Shown here in pieces: positions 43,741 to 55,091 of a DNA stretch of 64,000 bases. Under the pieces are notes generated by a model. The model was given only the letters and a program-made list of their open reading frames with translations, was not told where the DNA came from and made no database searches. Both the position numbers and the translations under genes were made by a program. This stretch comes from Isoetes taiwanensis (taxonomy: Eukaryota > Streptophyta > Lycopodiopsida > Isoetales > Isoetaceae), in assembly GCA_021234155.1 (NCBI GenBank), contig JAJEKV010000054.1, positions 2,521,702 to 2,585,701 on the forward strand, given 5' to 3'. Numbering within the stretch: position 1 is the stretch's first letter; every line of letters starts with the position of its first letter.

Positions 43741-44780
43741 CAAATTTGAAAGGATGGTTGTTTGATTGTTAGCTAGAATAAAGCGTGTGGCAATTTTTGT
43801 ATTTAACATGATAGTAAAGAGGAAGGAAGGTGTGAATGTGAGCATGGATGTGAGGGCCATTGTTGATTTGCTAACTCCATCCCTTGATTGAAGCCTTGAC
43901 TATAAAGAACGATGTTCCTTTTATTGTGAGTTGGAAATGTCAATGGTGAGTGTATTAGTTACTATACATATTTGCACTTCCTTTTTACATTAATGATCAA
44001 GCTCTCAATATAGATTGCTCTTGGTATTTGATGCATTATCCTTTTAGTGTGAAAGTAGAGGACAATGGATTACAGAATTAATCAGAAAGCTTATAATGTG
44101 ATTAGTGGTTGGATTGCTAAAATCAGTTCCCTATCCATTTTTCATGACAACAATGTAGCATCAGCTAAGCCGCTTCTACAGAACTAAAAATATTTCCAAT
44201 GTTTCCTGACATACTATTACATGGAGAAAGGAGCAGCTGATATTAGTTTATTTTGTAAGAATGCGATAATAGATCAGCCTTTATAGACAATTGAAGATGG
44301 CTCTGCTTTCGCTCCTGATCAATTCACAAAATAAATACAGTCTGAGTTGTATAATTGCCTGAGATAAATGCAACCTAGATCAGCAGTGACACTTCGTAGT
44401 AAGGGATTTCATATTACATATTGTTGGAACATTTTTAGCGTCTCTGAGACCTCCCAAATACATTCATTACATGAACCATGCAGCCAATACAAATACATCA
44501 TATCTAGACAATATCAATGTATTCTCTAAAATCGAATGAATGTTGTATAATTTCTAAGGTAATTCTCCTACCCAGCATCAGATATTTTGTATAGCATGGT
44601 GATACTGAAAAAAACATCGGGCAAGATGAAAAAGTGTTTATCTCACTGGACCGATTGTCTTGAATGCAGAATACTTGAAATATTTTCAAATGCTTCCAGG
44701 ATTTTCAGATGTTTTGTAAGGAATGTCACCAATATTGTTCAATGCATAGTTACTACTTTATGGGTATGCGTGTATCTCCT
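43741..44780. other. Presumed Helitron interior, non-coding
   Basis: No Rep/helicase motif, gene or captured exon is recognised to the right of the Helitron end. Short frames lack domains. Confidence 0.35.
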
Positions 44781-45125
44781 GCAAGAGCAATAACTATATT
44801 TCTTTCAACACATGCAAGAGCAATAACTATATTTCTTTCAACACATCAGCATATATCATGATCACATCACAATTTTTCCACATGCAGAGTTTCAGTTGAG
44901 GATGATCATTTGCACCTCTTGCTTCTTGTTTTTCCTCACTAACAGGATATCATGATCACATCACAATTTTTCCACATGCAGAGTTTCAGTTGAGGATGAT
45001 CTCATGATCACATCACAATTTTTCCACATGCAGAGTTTCAGTTGAGGATGATCATTTGCACCTCTTGCTTCTTGTTTTTCCTCACTAACAGGATATCATG
45101 ATCATATCACAATTTTTCCATATGC
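44781..45125. repeat. Short tandem duplications, periods 33 and 94/52 bp
   Basis: A 33-bp unit beginning gcaagagcaataactatatt is present twice (44781-44813 and 44814-44846). After it, a unit beginning tcatgatcacatcacaattt occurs four times, at about 44856, 44950, 45002 and 45096, giving spacings of 94, 52 and 94 bp. The last copy is the most diverged. Confidence 0.85.
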
Positions 45126-45408
45126 ATAATCTCAATCATCCCCAAAGGGTTTAACTTAGTAGAGATACTGCAGAGTCTCTCACCTTTATTCTTCGCATTA
45201 ACTCCTTTATCCTATGCAAAATTAAAACAGAAAATATATACAGATCTCGTCTACTATTATCTTTATCCCCTCCATCAATGATATGAGATAGATTGTAACA
45301 AAAGGGTAGACGGGTATATAGTGTTCTACATCTAAAACTTCCAAATCATAAAATACTTGCCAATAACTTTGCACTTGCCACGCATGTTAATCATTAAATT
45401 CATAAGCC

Positions 45409-45633
45409 ATAACCTTCAAGTGATGTTTGTAGCTTGATGGTTCCTGTAGAGCACCAACATAGAGGATAACACTAAGCAAAAGCAAGATAGTCATTGAAAC
45501 AAATCAATAACAACTATCTACATAACCTTCAAGTGATGTTTGTAGCTTGATGGTTCCTGTAGAGCACCAACATAGAGGATAACACTAAGCAAAAGCAAGA
45601 TAGTCATTGAAACAAATCAATAACAACTATCTA
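45409..45633. repeat. 113-bp tandem duplication
   Basis: Units 45409-45521 and 45522-45633 both begin ataaccttcaagtgatgttt and end caactatcta. They appear identical. No coding sense is evident. Confidence 0.9.
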
Positions 45634-47628
45634 TTGAAGATATACAAAGATATAGAGATAGAGATGATTATTCTCAAATCATAGAGGACTCTAGGATGTC
45701 AAAACATGTATAGCAAATTCTTGAATCACCTGTTCGGAATGAAATATACCTCCAAAACATTGATGGTTTGCAGCTCCGTGCAATTCTTGAACAATTGAAA
45801 AGATTATGCCTTGTCAAATTTGCAGTTGGATCTAACAACCAGCATTTCAAACCAAATGATTGGACCTAATTCTTGCACCAAGGCAAGTGATCATAAGCAA
45901 GCAACACAATCAACACATGGGCCTGTACCAGAACATAGCAATATCTCGCCATCTAGTCTTTAAACAACATGGGCATGTTCAACATAGGTCTACTCAATAT
46001 GGGTCTCTTCAACAACACCAGATAGAAAAATTACTAAATTGAGTTGAGGCACCCCAAGCTCCGTTTTTTATGCAACAAAATTTTCAAAGGTGTAGTTAAG
46101 TTTAGAATCTAAAACAAAACTTCGAGATTAAAAGCATAAAAAGGAAATGTACATTAAGAGCCCTTTCTTGGAAGAATGAACGCATAATATTTTAGCATAA
46201 AGTGGATGTCATATAATATTAGACATGTGGACAACAGACATAGAGCCTATGATAGCAATAAAAGGAATGAATCAAATACATGTACAATGTCTTAAGAACC
46301 TCTGTACAACAATAACAATCATAGTTTTCAAATCCTATAAACTTATCTGAACCATTCCCTTGTGCAAGTTGCCAAAATATGTGTACAATCCAGAATAAAT
46401 GAAGTACTGGTCTTCCTTATTGTTGTCAAAATCCCTCATCCTAAAGCCAGAAAACAAAGAAAAAGTGTACATCGCGATTAGATAAACGGATCTTGCCAGT
46501 CAAATGAGATAGTAAGCTTTAAGCTTGCACCAGCTGAAAGGGACATGCAACACATTGGATCAATTAAACTAAAATTAGCCTTTGACAAATCAATAAAGAA
46601 TATCTCCTTTACTCCTAGTGAATAAAAATCAATCTTTCCATCTGATCCATTGTCAGCTTCTTCAAGCTCTTGCAATCAAATATAATGCACACCCATTCAA
46701 CAACATATCCTTCTTGAAAAAGGATACTGACAGAGATTAGATCCTAAACCTACACCAAATCATAGTATATCTCAAAGAGCATGCGTACAGAAGAAACCAT
46801 AATTTTAATCAAGCCTGCTAGAACACATCCATCCTTGCAAGATAGACAACACATAAATGCATTAAGAATCTTTTTGCAAGCTATATCAGTCCAAAGATTT
46901 AGGCCTGCAGAAGTTACATATGAAGTTAGGATCAAAAAGTTGACCCTTTAAGCACTATGCATGACCAATAAAATATGACACATATTAATATATTTTGAGT
47001 AAGCCTGTAGTAGATGGGAGAATACCTAGCATGCAAATAAACCATGGATGATTACAAAATCATCATCACTCTGCATCTGGAATATTTGAATGCAAAGCAT
47101 AAATATCTAGCATCAAATATATGCGCTTGTAGAATAACAATATAGAGCATACATGTGTCCCTCTCAGGTTTGGTTCCAAACATTTCTAGGCATCCGAGCA
47201 ATGCTACCCAGATAGGAAGGCGATGAATTTTTCTTGGTTTGGTTTAAAAGAACATTTCTAGACATCCAAGAAACCCAGGAAGGCAATGGATTTCACAATT
47301 GTTGAAGGAAAAACAACAACATTTTCAGAGAAGACAACCGATTTAGAATGGCAGAAGAATTTAAGTGCAGAGCATATTTTTAAATCGAAATAGATAAGCT
47401 TTCGTGCTAGGCATATCTCACAAATTTGTTGCCGAGGGGCCTCCTTTCAAAGCCGACTTCTAGTTCATCGCGTAAACTTGATCGATTTGTATCTTCCATG
47501 CCTGATTAAAAGATACAAAAATAAAGATGCAGAAATAAAATTGTTCTTGATTAGGGAAGAGTGACACACCTTTGCTCTCAAATCACAGAAAATGCAATCT
47601 GAATCGATATCCTTGTTCACCGTATGCC
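45634..47628. other. Non-coding interval, nothing recognised
   Basis: The interval is AT-rich, with scattered short frames on both strands. No domain, RNA gene or element end was identified. Confidence 0.4.
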
Positions 47629-47795
47629 TTGATCTCTAATTTTTATCCATTTAACACACTCCTTGTGGCCATCCTAACTAATCCGGCCAGCATGCAGGGC
47701 GCCACCAGCAAATTGATCTCTAATTTTTATACATTTAACACTCCGTATGGCCATCCTAACTAATCCGGCCAGCATGCAGGGCGCCACCAGCAAAT
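47629..47795. repeat. 84-bp tandem duplication upstream of a Helitron end
   Basis: Two units start ttgatctctaatttttat (47629 and 47713) and end gccaccagcaaa. They differ by a few substitutions and a small indel. The pair lies about 380 bp before the Helitron 3' terminus at 48176. Confidence 0.85.
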
Positions 47796-48140
47796 ATGCC
47801 TAATTCGGTCAAATCCCAGCCCATTTTCGATGTCTACAAAATGTTACCCCAAATTTTTGTAAGCCGGAATTATTTTTAGCCGCCGAAAAAACCCCAAATC
47901 ATATCGATATCACACAACAAAAAATACCAAAAAAGTTTTCTACCAAATCGGAAAATCCCAAATTAAAAGAGTTGATTATGTGATAGGAGGACTACACCCA
48001 TTGTCCAATCACAACTCATGCCCAACATCCTTAAACCTTAAACCCTTCACACTTGGTACCCTATTACATCTATGCACATCATTTATAACTCTTTATCTAA
48101 CCTATAAAATCCCGTATGTCTACCATTCCTGCATGTCTAG

Positions 48141-48176
48141 GACTAATGCCCGGCATCGTCGGGCATACGTTTCTAG
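48141..48176 (+). mobile_element. Helitron 3' terminus, plus strand
   Basis: A 9-bp stem with one G-T pair (48146-48154 atgcccggc and 48158-48166 gtcgggcat) is followed by acgttt-type spacing and CTAG (48173-48176), then T. The stem and loop resemble the ends at 43706 and 59570, so they belong to one family. This element lies to the left of the terminus. Its 5' end was not found. Confidence 0.75.
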
Positions 48177-48507
48177 TATAAATTAATTTCCTGAGTATTG
48201 CTTTTAGAATCTAATTTTAGTAGGTTTTCTATTGTGGATGGGTATATGTCTTGCATGAACTCCGGGTGTTTGTAGTGAAATTGTAGTTAGATATAGTCTT
48301 CAAAATGAAATGGCTTCATGCTTAGCGTGTTTATAGGTATGAGAAGAAACAAATTCTCGCATGGTATATGAAGTCATGTATTAAAGTTTGTATTAAAGGA
48401 GATGGATACACGCCAAATGTGAATTCAACTAGTTTAAGGTTTAATCATGTCAAGCGCGAACTCATATTTGAACGACTATTCTAAGTTGTATTCCTGTTTG
48501 TTTTGTA

Positions 48508-49235
48508 GTGGTAAAGAGGAAGAAGATAGGCGCTTCTAACTCCAGATCTAATCCTGGTAAAAGGTCAAGGGTAGACAATCCAGATGAGGTTACCATAGAT
48601 GATGAAGGACCTATTGTCATTACAACACTGACCCTCTGTGTCTTGAAGAAGAAATGGATGAGGATGTTGAGTGATATATTGATCTTGCGAAGACAAATGG
48701 AAAGCTAGACTTGGCAGTCTTCTCTAGGAAGAAAGAAGGGGACATAATGACCAAATAAGGAATCGTACTTGCTTGTGAGGAAGAAGATGACACCCACTGC
48801 AAATTGCTCTTGAAAATTACACATAAGAAAAAGAAGGAATTGGTCAGGCTTACACATGCTAGAGCAACTGCATATAAAGACACCTTCATGAAGACGGATG
48901 TAAACGATGAGACTTGTTTTAAGTATGGTTGGTCAAGTAATGTAGCAGTTACACTAGTATCTATATGCCACGGGGTTTCTGTTGTGTGTAGAGCCAATTT
49001 CACTAAACCTACTCCAAGTTACTACCTAACAAGGTGCTGCGCACGAGGGGTTGGCCTCCAATGGCGCAAAATTGTGTTTTCATGGTTTCTGTTTCGTCGT
49101 TTCATGTCGGCTCCTTTTTATGCGAATACAAGGTGTCGTTTTCTTAGGCCAGGAGTTTTGTTTACGAAGCTATGCAGGCCAATTTATAGAAACGAGGGAG
49201 AAAAAAATAATACGTCAAACCAATTTATATAAATG
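48508..49235 (+). other. Frame-broken coding-like region with a basic nuclear-type signal
   Basis: An open frame after a possible splice acceptor (ttgttttgtag) begins VKRKKIGASNSRSNPGKRSR, followed by DNPDEVTIDDEGPIVIT. In a shifted frame it continues LCLEEEMDEDVE and YIDLAKTNGKLDLAVFSRKK. A third piece reads HARATAYKDTFMKTDVNDE. KRKK and GKRSR look like a bipartite nuclear localisation signal. No family is recognised. It may be a decayed gene fragment. Confidence 0.35.
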
Positions 49236-49239
49236 ACAT

Positions 49240-50364
49240 TGTACAATAAATAATTTACGGATACTTGAGATATAGAGCAGGCACAATGAACAAAGTGTTG
49301 CACTATGATAAGACAAATTTAGGCGGTTTTGTTATTAGTTTTTACGCGACATTCTTGCATTTCACCTCACATTCTTGAATTTTACCTCACAATGACAACC
49401 CTAATGGCTATTTGATTGGTTATTATTAGCATATGTTGGGTTATCTTTCGTAAATTTATCAAACAAAGCCGGCACAAGGTGCACAAGCAAAATTGTGAGA
49501 CACACATGAAAAGCACTAAATGCAAGCCCTCTGCAATTGTTAACATAACAAATAATCAAAACTTCCAATACAAAATGCGATACATTGCATCCTTATGCAA
49601 GGGATAATTATCATCTAGTACAAATAAATTCTTCCTATTACGTCGACGAGACGGGTTAAGTAAGAGGAATGTTTAAGAAATAAAAAATACTCATGGGATC
49701 CAAAACATATGCCAAAGCTTCTAATCTTAGATACACGGCTAGGCTTGCCTTGTTCCATAGCCAAAACCTGCAATCATCAAGAGGGATGGGAACAACGAAA
49801 AAATCCAAAGCAGAAAATCCAAAGCAAATGGACGAATCAAGGTCCAAATCCGAGACTGGGGACCTAATGTCAGAGTCCACTTCTTTTTTTCACTGGATCA
49901 GGGGATAGAAATAGAAAGGGAAGGTGTTATGTGGAAGAAAAGAGATGGGTTGTGGGTATTATTAGGGGGCATCCATAGCCATAGCCCTAGCCCTAGCCCT
50001 AGCCGTAGGGACTCAAAGCCTCGCCGGGAGGAGGAGGGGATTATGCTTAGGGAATTCACTGTGGCTGCCAAACATGCCTGAGTGGCTCGTAGGGGGTTTT
50101 TTCGACCCATTTCCACACGTATGCGTGGAATTAGGGGGCTTTTTGCCACTACGTGGGGCAAACTTTGTATGGAAGGGGTTGGATCTGCCTTTCAAAAAAT
50201 CATATACATGGGTGTTTTTGGTCACCCTTTGCATAGACACGGCATACCCCCATTTGTATAAGTGCATTCCCTGGGGAGTATGCCGGAAGAGCTTCTGGCA
50301 AGGGCGGAAGAAGAGGAACAGAAGAGCTATGAAGTGCATCACTCCCATCAACAGGGGCGACCAA
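49240..50364. other. Non-coding interval with CCCTAG-type short array
   Basis: At about 49974-50008 a few tandem units of agcc(c/a)t occur (ccatagccatagccctagcc). They are not the plant telomere unit. Otherwise only short frames are seen. Confidence 0.4.
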
Positions 50365-50511
50365 TAGTTTACATCCTATATCGAGTTTGGAGCAGTTTTT
50401 GGCATATTCTAGGCATATATGAGCATATTTCAAGAATATGCCAAATATTCCAAGAATATGCCAAAAATTGACATAAGCAAGGGATTGCCTCTCTAGGGGC
50501 AACCCAAAAAG
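50365..50511 (-). repeat. Small dispersed hairpin repeat, copy 3
   Basis: On the minus strand it reads ctttttgggttgcccctaga, cccttgcttatgtca, a series of ggcatattct words, and actgctccaaactcgatata ... gatgtaaact. The order matches 5596-5731, with an extra ggcatattct(t/a)g unit in the middle. Confidence 0.7.
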
Positions 50512-52030
50512 AAAATACAAAATGCAGAGATTTGAAATTGTATGAATGCTTGTGAAATCAAAATTACGATAGTGATTGCTTTTGCGACTATAAAATTTGG
50601 CTAGAAGACTTGAATTGTAAATGGCATTTTCTCTCGAGTAAGAGCATGATGCAAAATATATTACCAAGTTGGAATGTGGCAGGAGTCTTGTGTCAAAGAA
50701 TAATACTTTTTTGCATCATAAGTAAATTGAAATTTACATGTCATTTTCACATACAAACGTTTGTCTACAATGGGTTTATGTAGGTAAGTCTTCAACATTT
50801 CCTTCACTAAAATAATAGTTCATGTTGTCTTCAAATTGCAAAATTCATATGGAAACGCCTTCAAGGCTAGCATGGCACTTTAATGCAAAATGGATTAATA
50901 AACTATTTACCAAAGTATGCATATATGACAAAGGACGTGGTAGAAGTATTACAGTTCAAAGTTCTTCTTTCTGAGTGATTGTCAAGAGGTGCACAACCAC
51001 AATTTGAAGTCCTGAATGCTCTTCGCCCTTGATTCAAAACATCAAGAAGAAGAACAATATTAAAAAGGCCTTTCTCTGAAAATGTAGGGCTCTCCAAATT
51101 TCATGCTTTTTAGACTTGTGCAAATCCTTCAGTAGCTTGGCAATAGTTGATGAACTAATATCAAATTCTAACATTTTTTGAATAATGTCACACAAAGATC
51201 AAAACCAATTTAAAAACTAAAGCTTATCTACATATTTTGAATATATGCAGGCTAAAGCTTTCTTTAGCAATACTCTCGTGTGGTAGTTCAGAGCTAACCT
51301 AAGTACTATCAGCAAGATGCCCATATTGTATAATATAATATCTAATCTAAGGAAGCTGTCAATGTCCAACATTTTACAATGTCCTTTGCCATAGCCAACT
51401 TCTTGATGGTGAATAAACTTTTTGTAATATTGAAAGGTAATGGTTGTGCGATGGTCCAAGGATGTTTGAACTTGGAACTTACAAAACGCATATGAGCTTT
51501 GAAAAAGCTTCCCAATAGTTTGAATTGAGCATGATATCCTAGAGATAAAGCACAACAGGAGCAACATGTATTGTATGCCTTCACCAGCCCATGAAATATA
51601 TTAACTCCAATTCGTTAAAATGAATACTCAACAAATACATACTACACAAAACAGAACTGAAACAACATAAACACGCTCATGCAGTGCCAAAAACTGGTTC
51701 TACGTTCAAATGCAATCATTTGGAGAAGATAACCTTGCTTGTTATTCTTGTTCACCATTTTGTTGGCGCAGGAGTTTTCTATGCTTGCTAATGCTTTGTA
51801 GACTAGTATGTGAAATGCTATGGGGACATGAAGGAGTGGTGACAATCAGAGGCAAAGAAAAAGATAAGGGTACACTTGAGGATGAGCAGTTGGTGTGGTA
51901 GATGTGTTTATGCTCTAAATACATGATGCTTGCAAATTTGAAGGAGGAACATATACACGTAGATATGGAGAAGAATACCATTGCAAATATCTTTTTTCGC
52001 AGAATGAGAGAGGAAGTACTATTAATTTTA
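50512..52030. other. Non-coding interval, nothing secure
   Basis: Minus-strand frames around 51200-51600 are open for up to 116 codons but show no domain I can name. Given the PPR remnant just to the right, they might belong to the same decayed locus. Confidence 0.35.
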
Positions 52031-52036
52031 TACTAT

Positions 52037-53060
52037 TTAGGCTGAGCCCATTGAGCTTTTGTGAAGGTCTACAATGCACATATAGTGATCTCCTGTTGGT
52101 ATAATACCATACTCTTCTATCATTGCATTGAAAAGAACTAGCCCCTCGAATACTAGGTTGAAGGTCTTAAACTGTTCGATAAAATGCGAGGCTTTTATGT
52201 CACAAAGAATGACTTCTATGCTAAGTGTTGGTAAAAAAGTCATGAGCTCAAATATTGTGGAGTTCCGATGTGAAGTATCTGCCGAATAAAATCTTTTCCA
52301 TTGCATGTTTGGCAACATTAAGCATGCCGCAAAGCCCCAGAAATTGTAACATGATCATGGAACTGTAATAAGCATGCACAGAGCTCTATATAAGCTATTC
52401 TCATTATGAAGACATAGCCCCCGGAATGAAAAAGTTCATGCCCTTCGTTATCAAGCTTTGATTAAAATATAGGCAGTTTTGATGTAAAATATAGGCAGCT
52501 TTGATGTAAAATATAGGCCTACATTTAGGTCACGTTAATCAGTCGTCTAGATTCCCTATTACATAAAGAATAGTTTAAAAATCTCTATCAAGGGGAGAAC
52601 TTGCTATTACATGAGCCCATGGGAAGCCTTGTTCAAATAAATGCATTATTCCTTTCCATTCATAGCATAGATATTTGCCAAAGTCACAAATGCTGCAGCT
52701 CCTGCTTGATCCAAGTTCCAAAGATGGGAAACAACATTCTCTGCTTGTTTGATAATGCTATAGATTCGACATTCACTAAGCAATGACATCCATGCCTTAG
52801 TTTTAACAATGGAAATGTGTGCAGAAGGTCCTCTGCAACATCTATAAGACCAGCCCTACCAGAAATGTTAATCACAAAGAACACCATTGAATGTGGCTTA
52901 ATTCACCATTTGTTTGAAGAGTTTGGTTGCTTCAAGACCATCCCCTTGTTGTGCATACCCATCAATTATAGCATTCATGAATGCGCAAAACCTTTTTTAG
53001 TTGAGACATATCAGCATGCCAGGTACACCCAAAGTATCTGTCAGTGACGACCATAAAAAT
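52037..53060 (-). pseudogene. PPR gene remnant with E motif
   Basis: On the minus strand, in order: AFMNAIIDGYAQQGDGLEAT (PPR motif, about 53010-52940), ISGRAGLIDVAEDLLHTFPL (last PPR, near 52850), and in another frame AWMSLLSECRIYSIIKQAEN with ANIYAMNGKE (E motif, 52800-52620). Beyond a gap, LVLFNAMIEEYGIIPTGDHY and MCIVDL (52230-52060) form a further PPR piece that should normally precede the GRAG piece, so the locus is rearranged or composite. It is clearly non-functional as it stands. Confidence 0.7.
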
Positions 53061-53519
53061 TATATTTACAAGGGCCAGCAATGGCAGAGTCGACATTAGA
53101 AGGTGCTGGTAAATATTCATTCAAATCCAATATACTGAACCATCATCCCATGCTTCTGATATAATCCCTATAGCATGACCAGCAACAGCCAAGATGCCAC
53201 AACAAACTGGTGTTTCGGCCACATACACGCACACTGATAACATCAAGCTTCAAGAAGCTTCAAAACTATGAAGACTTATTGCTGATGGAAGACGGACCCA
53301 TTAGAATTACATATTGTACATACACCTGCCAAAATTTAATTGCTCTTCCGCATGCGTTGACTATTGACTCCCTTCGAAAGTATCCTTTGCCAACAGATCA
53401 TAATTTATTGATGCCAATTGAGATAAATTCTGCGCACATGTAGAATAAATCAACAACTTGATGGCACCCGTTTATTTCAAGTGATAATATTAACTTGAAA
53501 GAAACATAACTGAAGGAAT

Positions 53520-54060
53520 ATTTGACAGATGGTAGGCTTTCAAACTCCGCGAGATCTCTGCATTCGTCTACCTGCAAAAAACTTCCATGTTCACAAGGCC
53601 TCACCTTAAATTCAAAAGGAAAATATACTAGTTAAACTTACTGCCTCATCCAATCTACTCAAAAGAGCTACTGCTTCTGCCACTACTGTTTGCATAGTCC
53701 CTATAGTCTGCAAATTCATGTTCTGCATAAACATGACCATCTGGAGACTCCCATGGATGCCATGAGGTGAAATAACTTGTGCCGTCAATGCCCTCTGGAC
53801 TAGAATGAATGCTGCCTCAAAAAGATTAGTTATACTTTAGAATCTACTTATATTTTGTGCCAAAACATAAGATGCCCAGCGATCCCCACCTTTCGCCTTG
53901 CCAGAATGTCCCATTTAAGTCCTTGAAAAAGGGATGTGCTTTGACCTGTAAAAGCAATCTCATAGCTGCCTTTGAAAGTCTGGGCTTCTACAGACCCAGC
54001 ATACGGATATCTAAATAGCTCTGAAGCAGACATAGGAGATCTAAACAAAAGCATCACTTG
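53520..54060 (-). other. Exon-like sequence of an unknown gene
   Basis: On the minus strand a stretch at about 53813-53641 reads AFILVQRALTAQVISPHGIH, SLQMVMFMQNMNLQTIGT and MQTVVAEAVALLSRLDEA and is followed by a good donor (GTAAGT). A second piece after a TGCAG acceptor near 53573 reads VDECRDLAEFESLPSVK. The phases fit. The peptides look like a helical regulatory protein, but I do not recognise the family, and the remaining exons were not found. Confidence 0.4.
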
Positions 54061-54289
54061 GATCTATGTAAAAGCTTATGCATTGCTTAATGAAAAAGTT
54101 ACGCAACATGGGCTATATGAAAAACTTACACTGAGAAGTACCACGAAGAAATTGACACTCCTGTAATATCAGCTTGGCATATCTGTGGGCACACCTAGTT
54201 TGCACAATTGCAACGATGCATAGCGAGTTAGATAAAAGAAATAAAGAGTTGGCCAATAAATGGCCAGATCCATCGAATCTACGAAAACT

Positions 54290-54600
54290 ACATTTACAAA
54301 ATCAGGAGTAAAACTGGCCGGATGGTAAGAAGCTTTATGCATTTTGCCCGTGCTAATCGTTTTGATGCTAGATCTATTGCCATCGCTGGAGTTACATAGC
54401 TTGGTGCACATGCATATAAAACAGGGGAGGGATCAGAGCAATTGAAATCCGACCTCCTCTGTTTCGATTCCAGATCCATCGAATCTACGAAAACTGCATT
54501 TAAAAAATCTGTAGTAAAACCGGCCGGATGGTAAGAAGCTTTATGTATTTTGCCCGTGCTAATATTTTGATGCTAAATCTATTGCCATCACTGGAGTTCC
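54290..54600. repeat. Imperfect tandem duplication, period about 184 bp
   Basis: The words ccagatccatcgaatctacg, aaaactgcattt or aaaactacattt, ccggccggatggtaagaagc and ttttgcccgtgctaat occur near 54268-54360 and again near 54470-54565. No coding sense is apparent. Confidence 0.75.
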
Positions 54601-54669
54601 AGAAGAAATAGCAAGGAAAAACCGGTTAGCCAGTTTCCAAAGTGGCTGCCCAGGAACAGCGGCCACCGC

Positions 54670-54773
54670 CAGTTTACACCCTATAGCAGGTTTGGAGGGC
54701 ATATTTCGGGCATATACTGACATATATCAAGAATATGCCATAAACCCCATATGGACGAGGGCTTGCCCCTATC
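54670..54773 (-). repeat. Small dispersed hairpin repeat, copy 4
   Basis: On the minus strand, ggggcaagccctcgtccata, ggggtttatggcatattctt, a second gggcatatttcggg-like half and cctatagggtgtaaactggc match the family order at 5596-5731 and 50365-50511. The distal ttgggttgcccctag end is degraded. Confidence 0.65.
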
Positions 54774-55091
54774 TGCGTTGATTTATTTACATGATTTATT
54801 TGCATGCTTTTAACAATTAATAATTGCTAATAGTACAGTTCACGCCACGGGCTTAAAAAATCAGTTTTATTTGGATGGCTCCGATTGGAGAATAGATGTG
54901 GCGCTGCTGCGAATCGTCCGATCCTCCCAGCCTCCCGCCTGCAGCAGAAAATTGTTTTGATCGTTTTATTGCCGGAGCAGCGAAAGTGTTCTTGATTGTC
55001 GGAGCTGCAGAGCGTTGTTTAAAGCAGCAGAAGACCCTTCTTCATATTTCTGAAGCATAGTTCTGATCCGGTGCTTCTGCGTCGGACACTT

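Noticed and set aside
43706-48176. A single 4.4-kb Helitron spanning both hairpin ends
   Set aside because: Both ends are 3' termini in opposite orientation. One Helitron has only one such end, so two elements are needed.
49974-50008. Short CCCTAG/CCATAG array as interstitial telomere repeat
   Set aside because: The unit is six bases (ccctag, ccatag), not the plant telomere unit CCCTAAA, and only a few imperfect copies are present.
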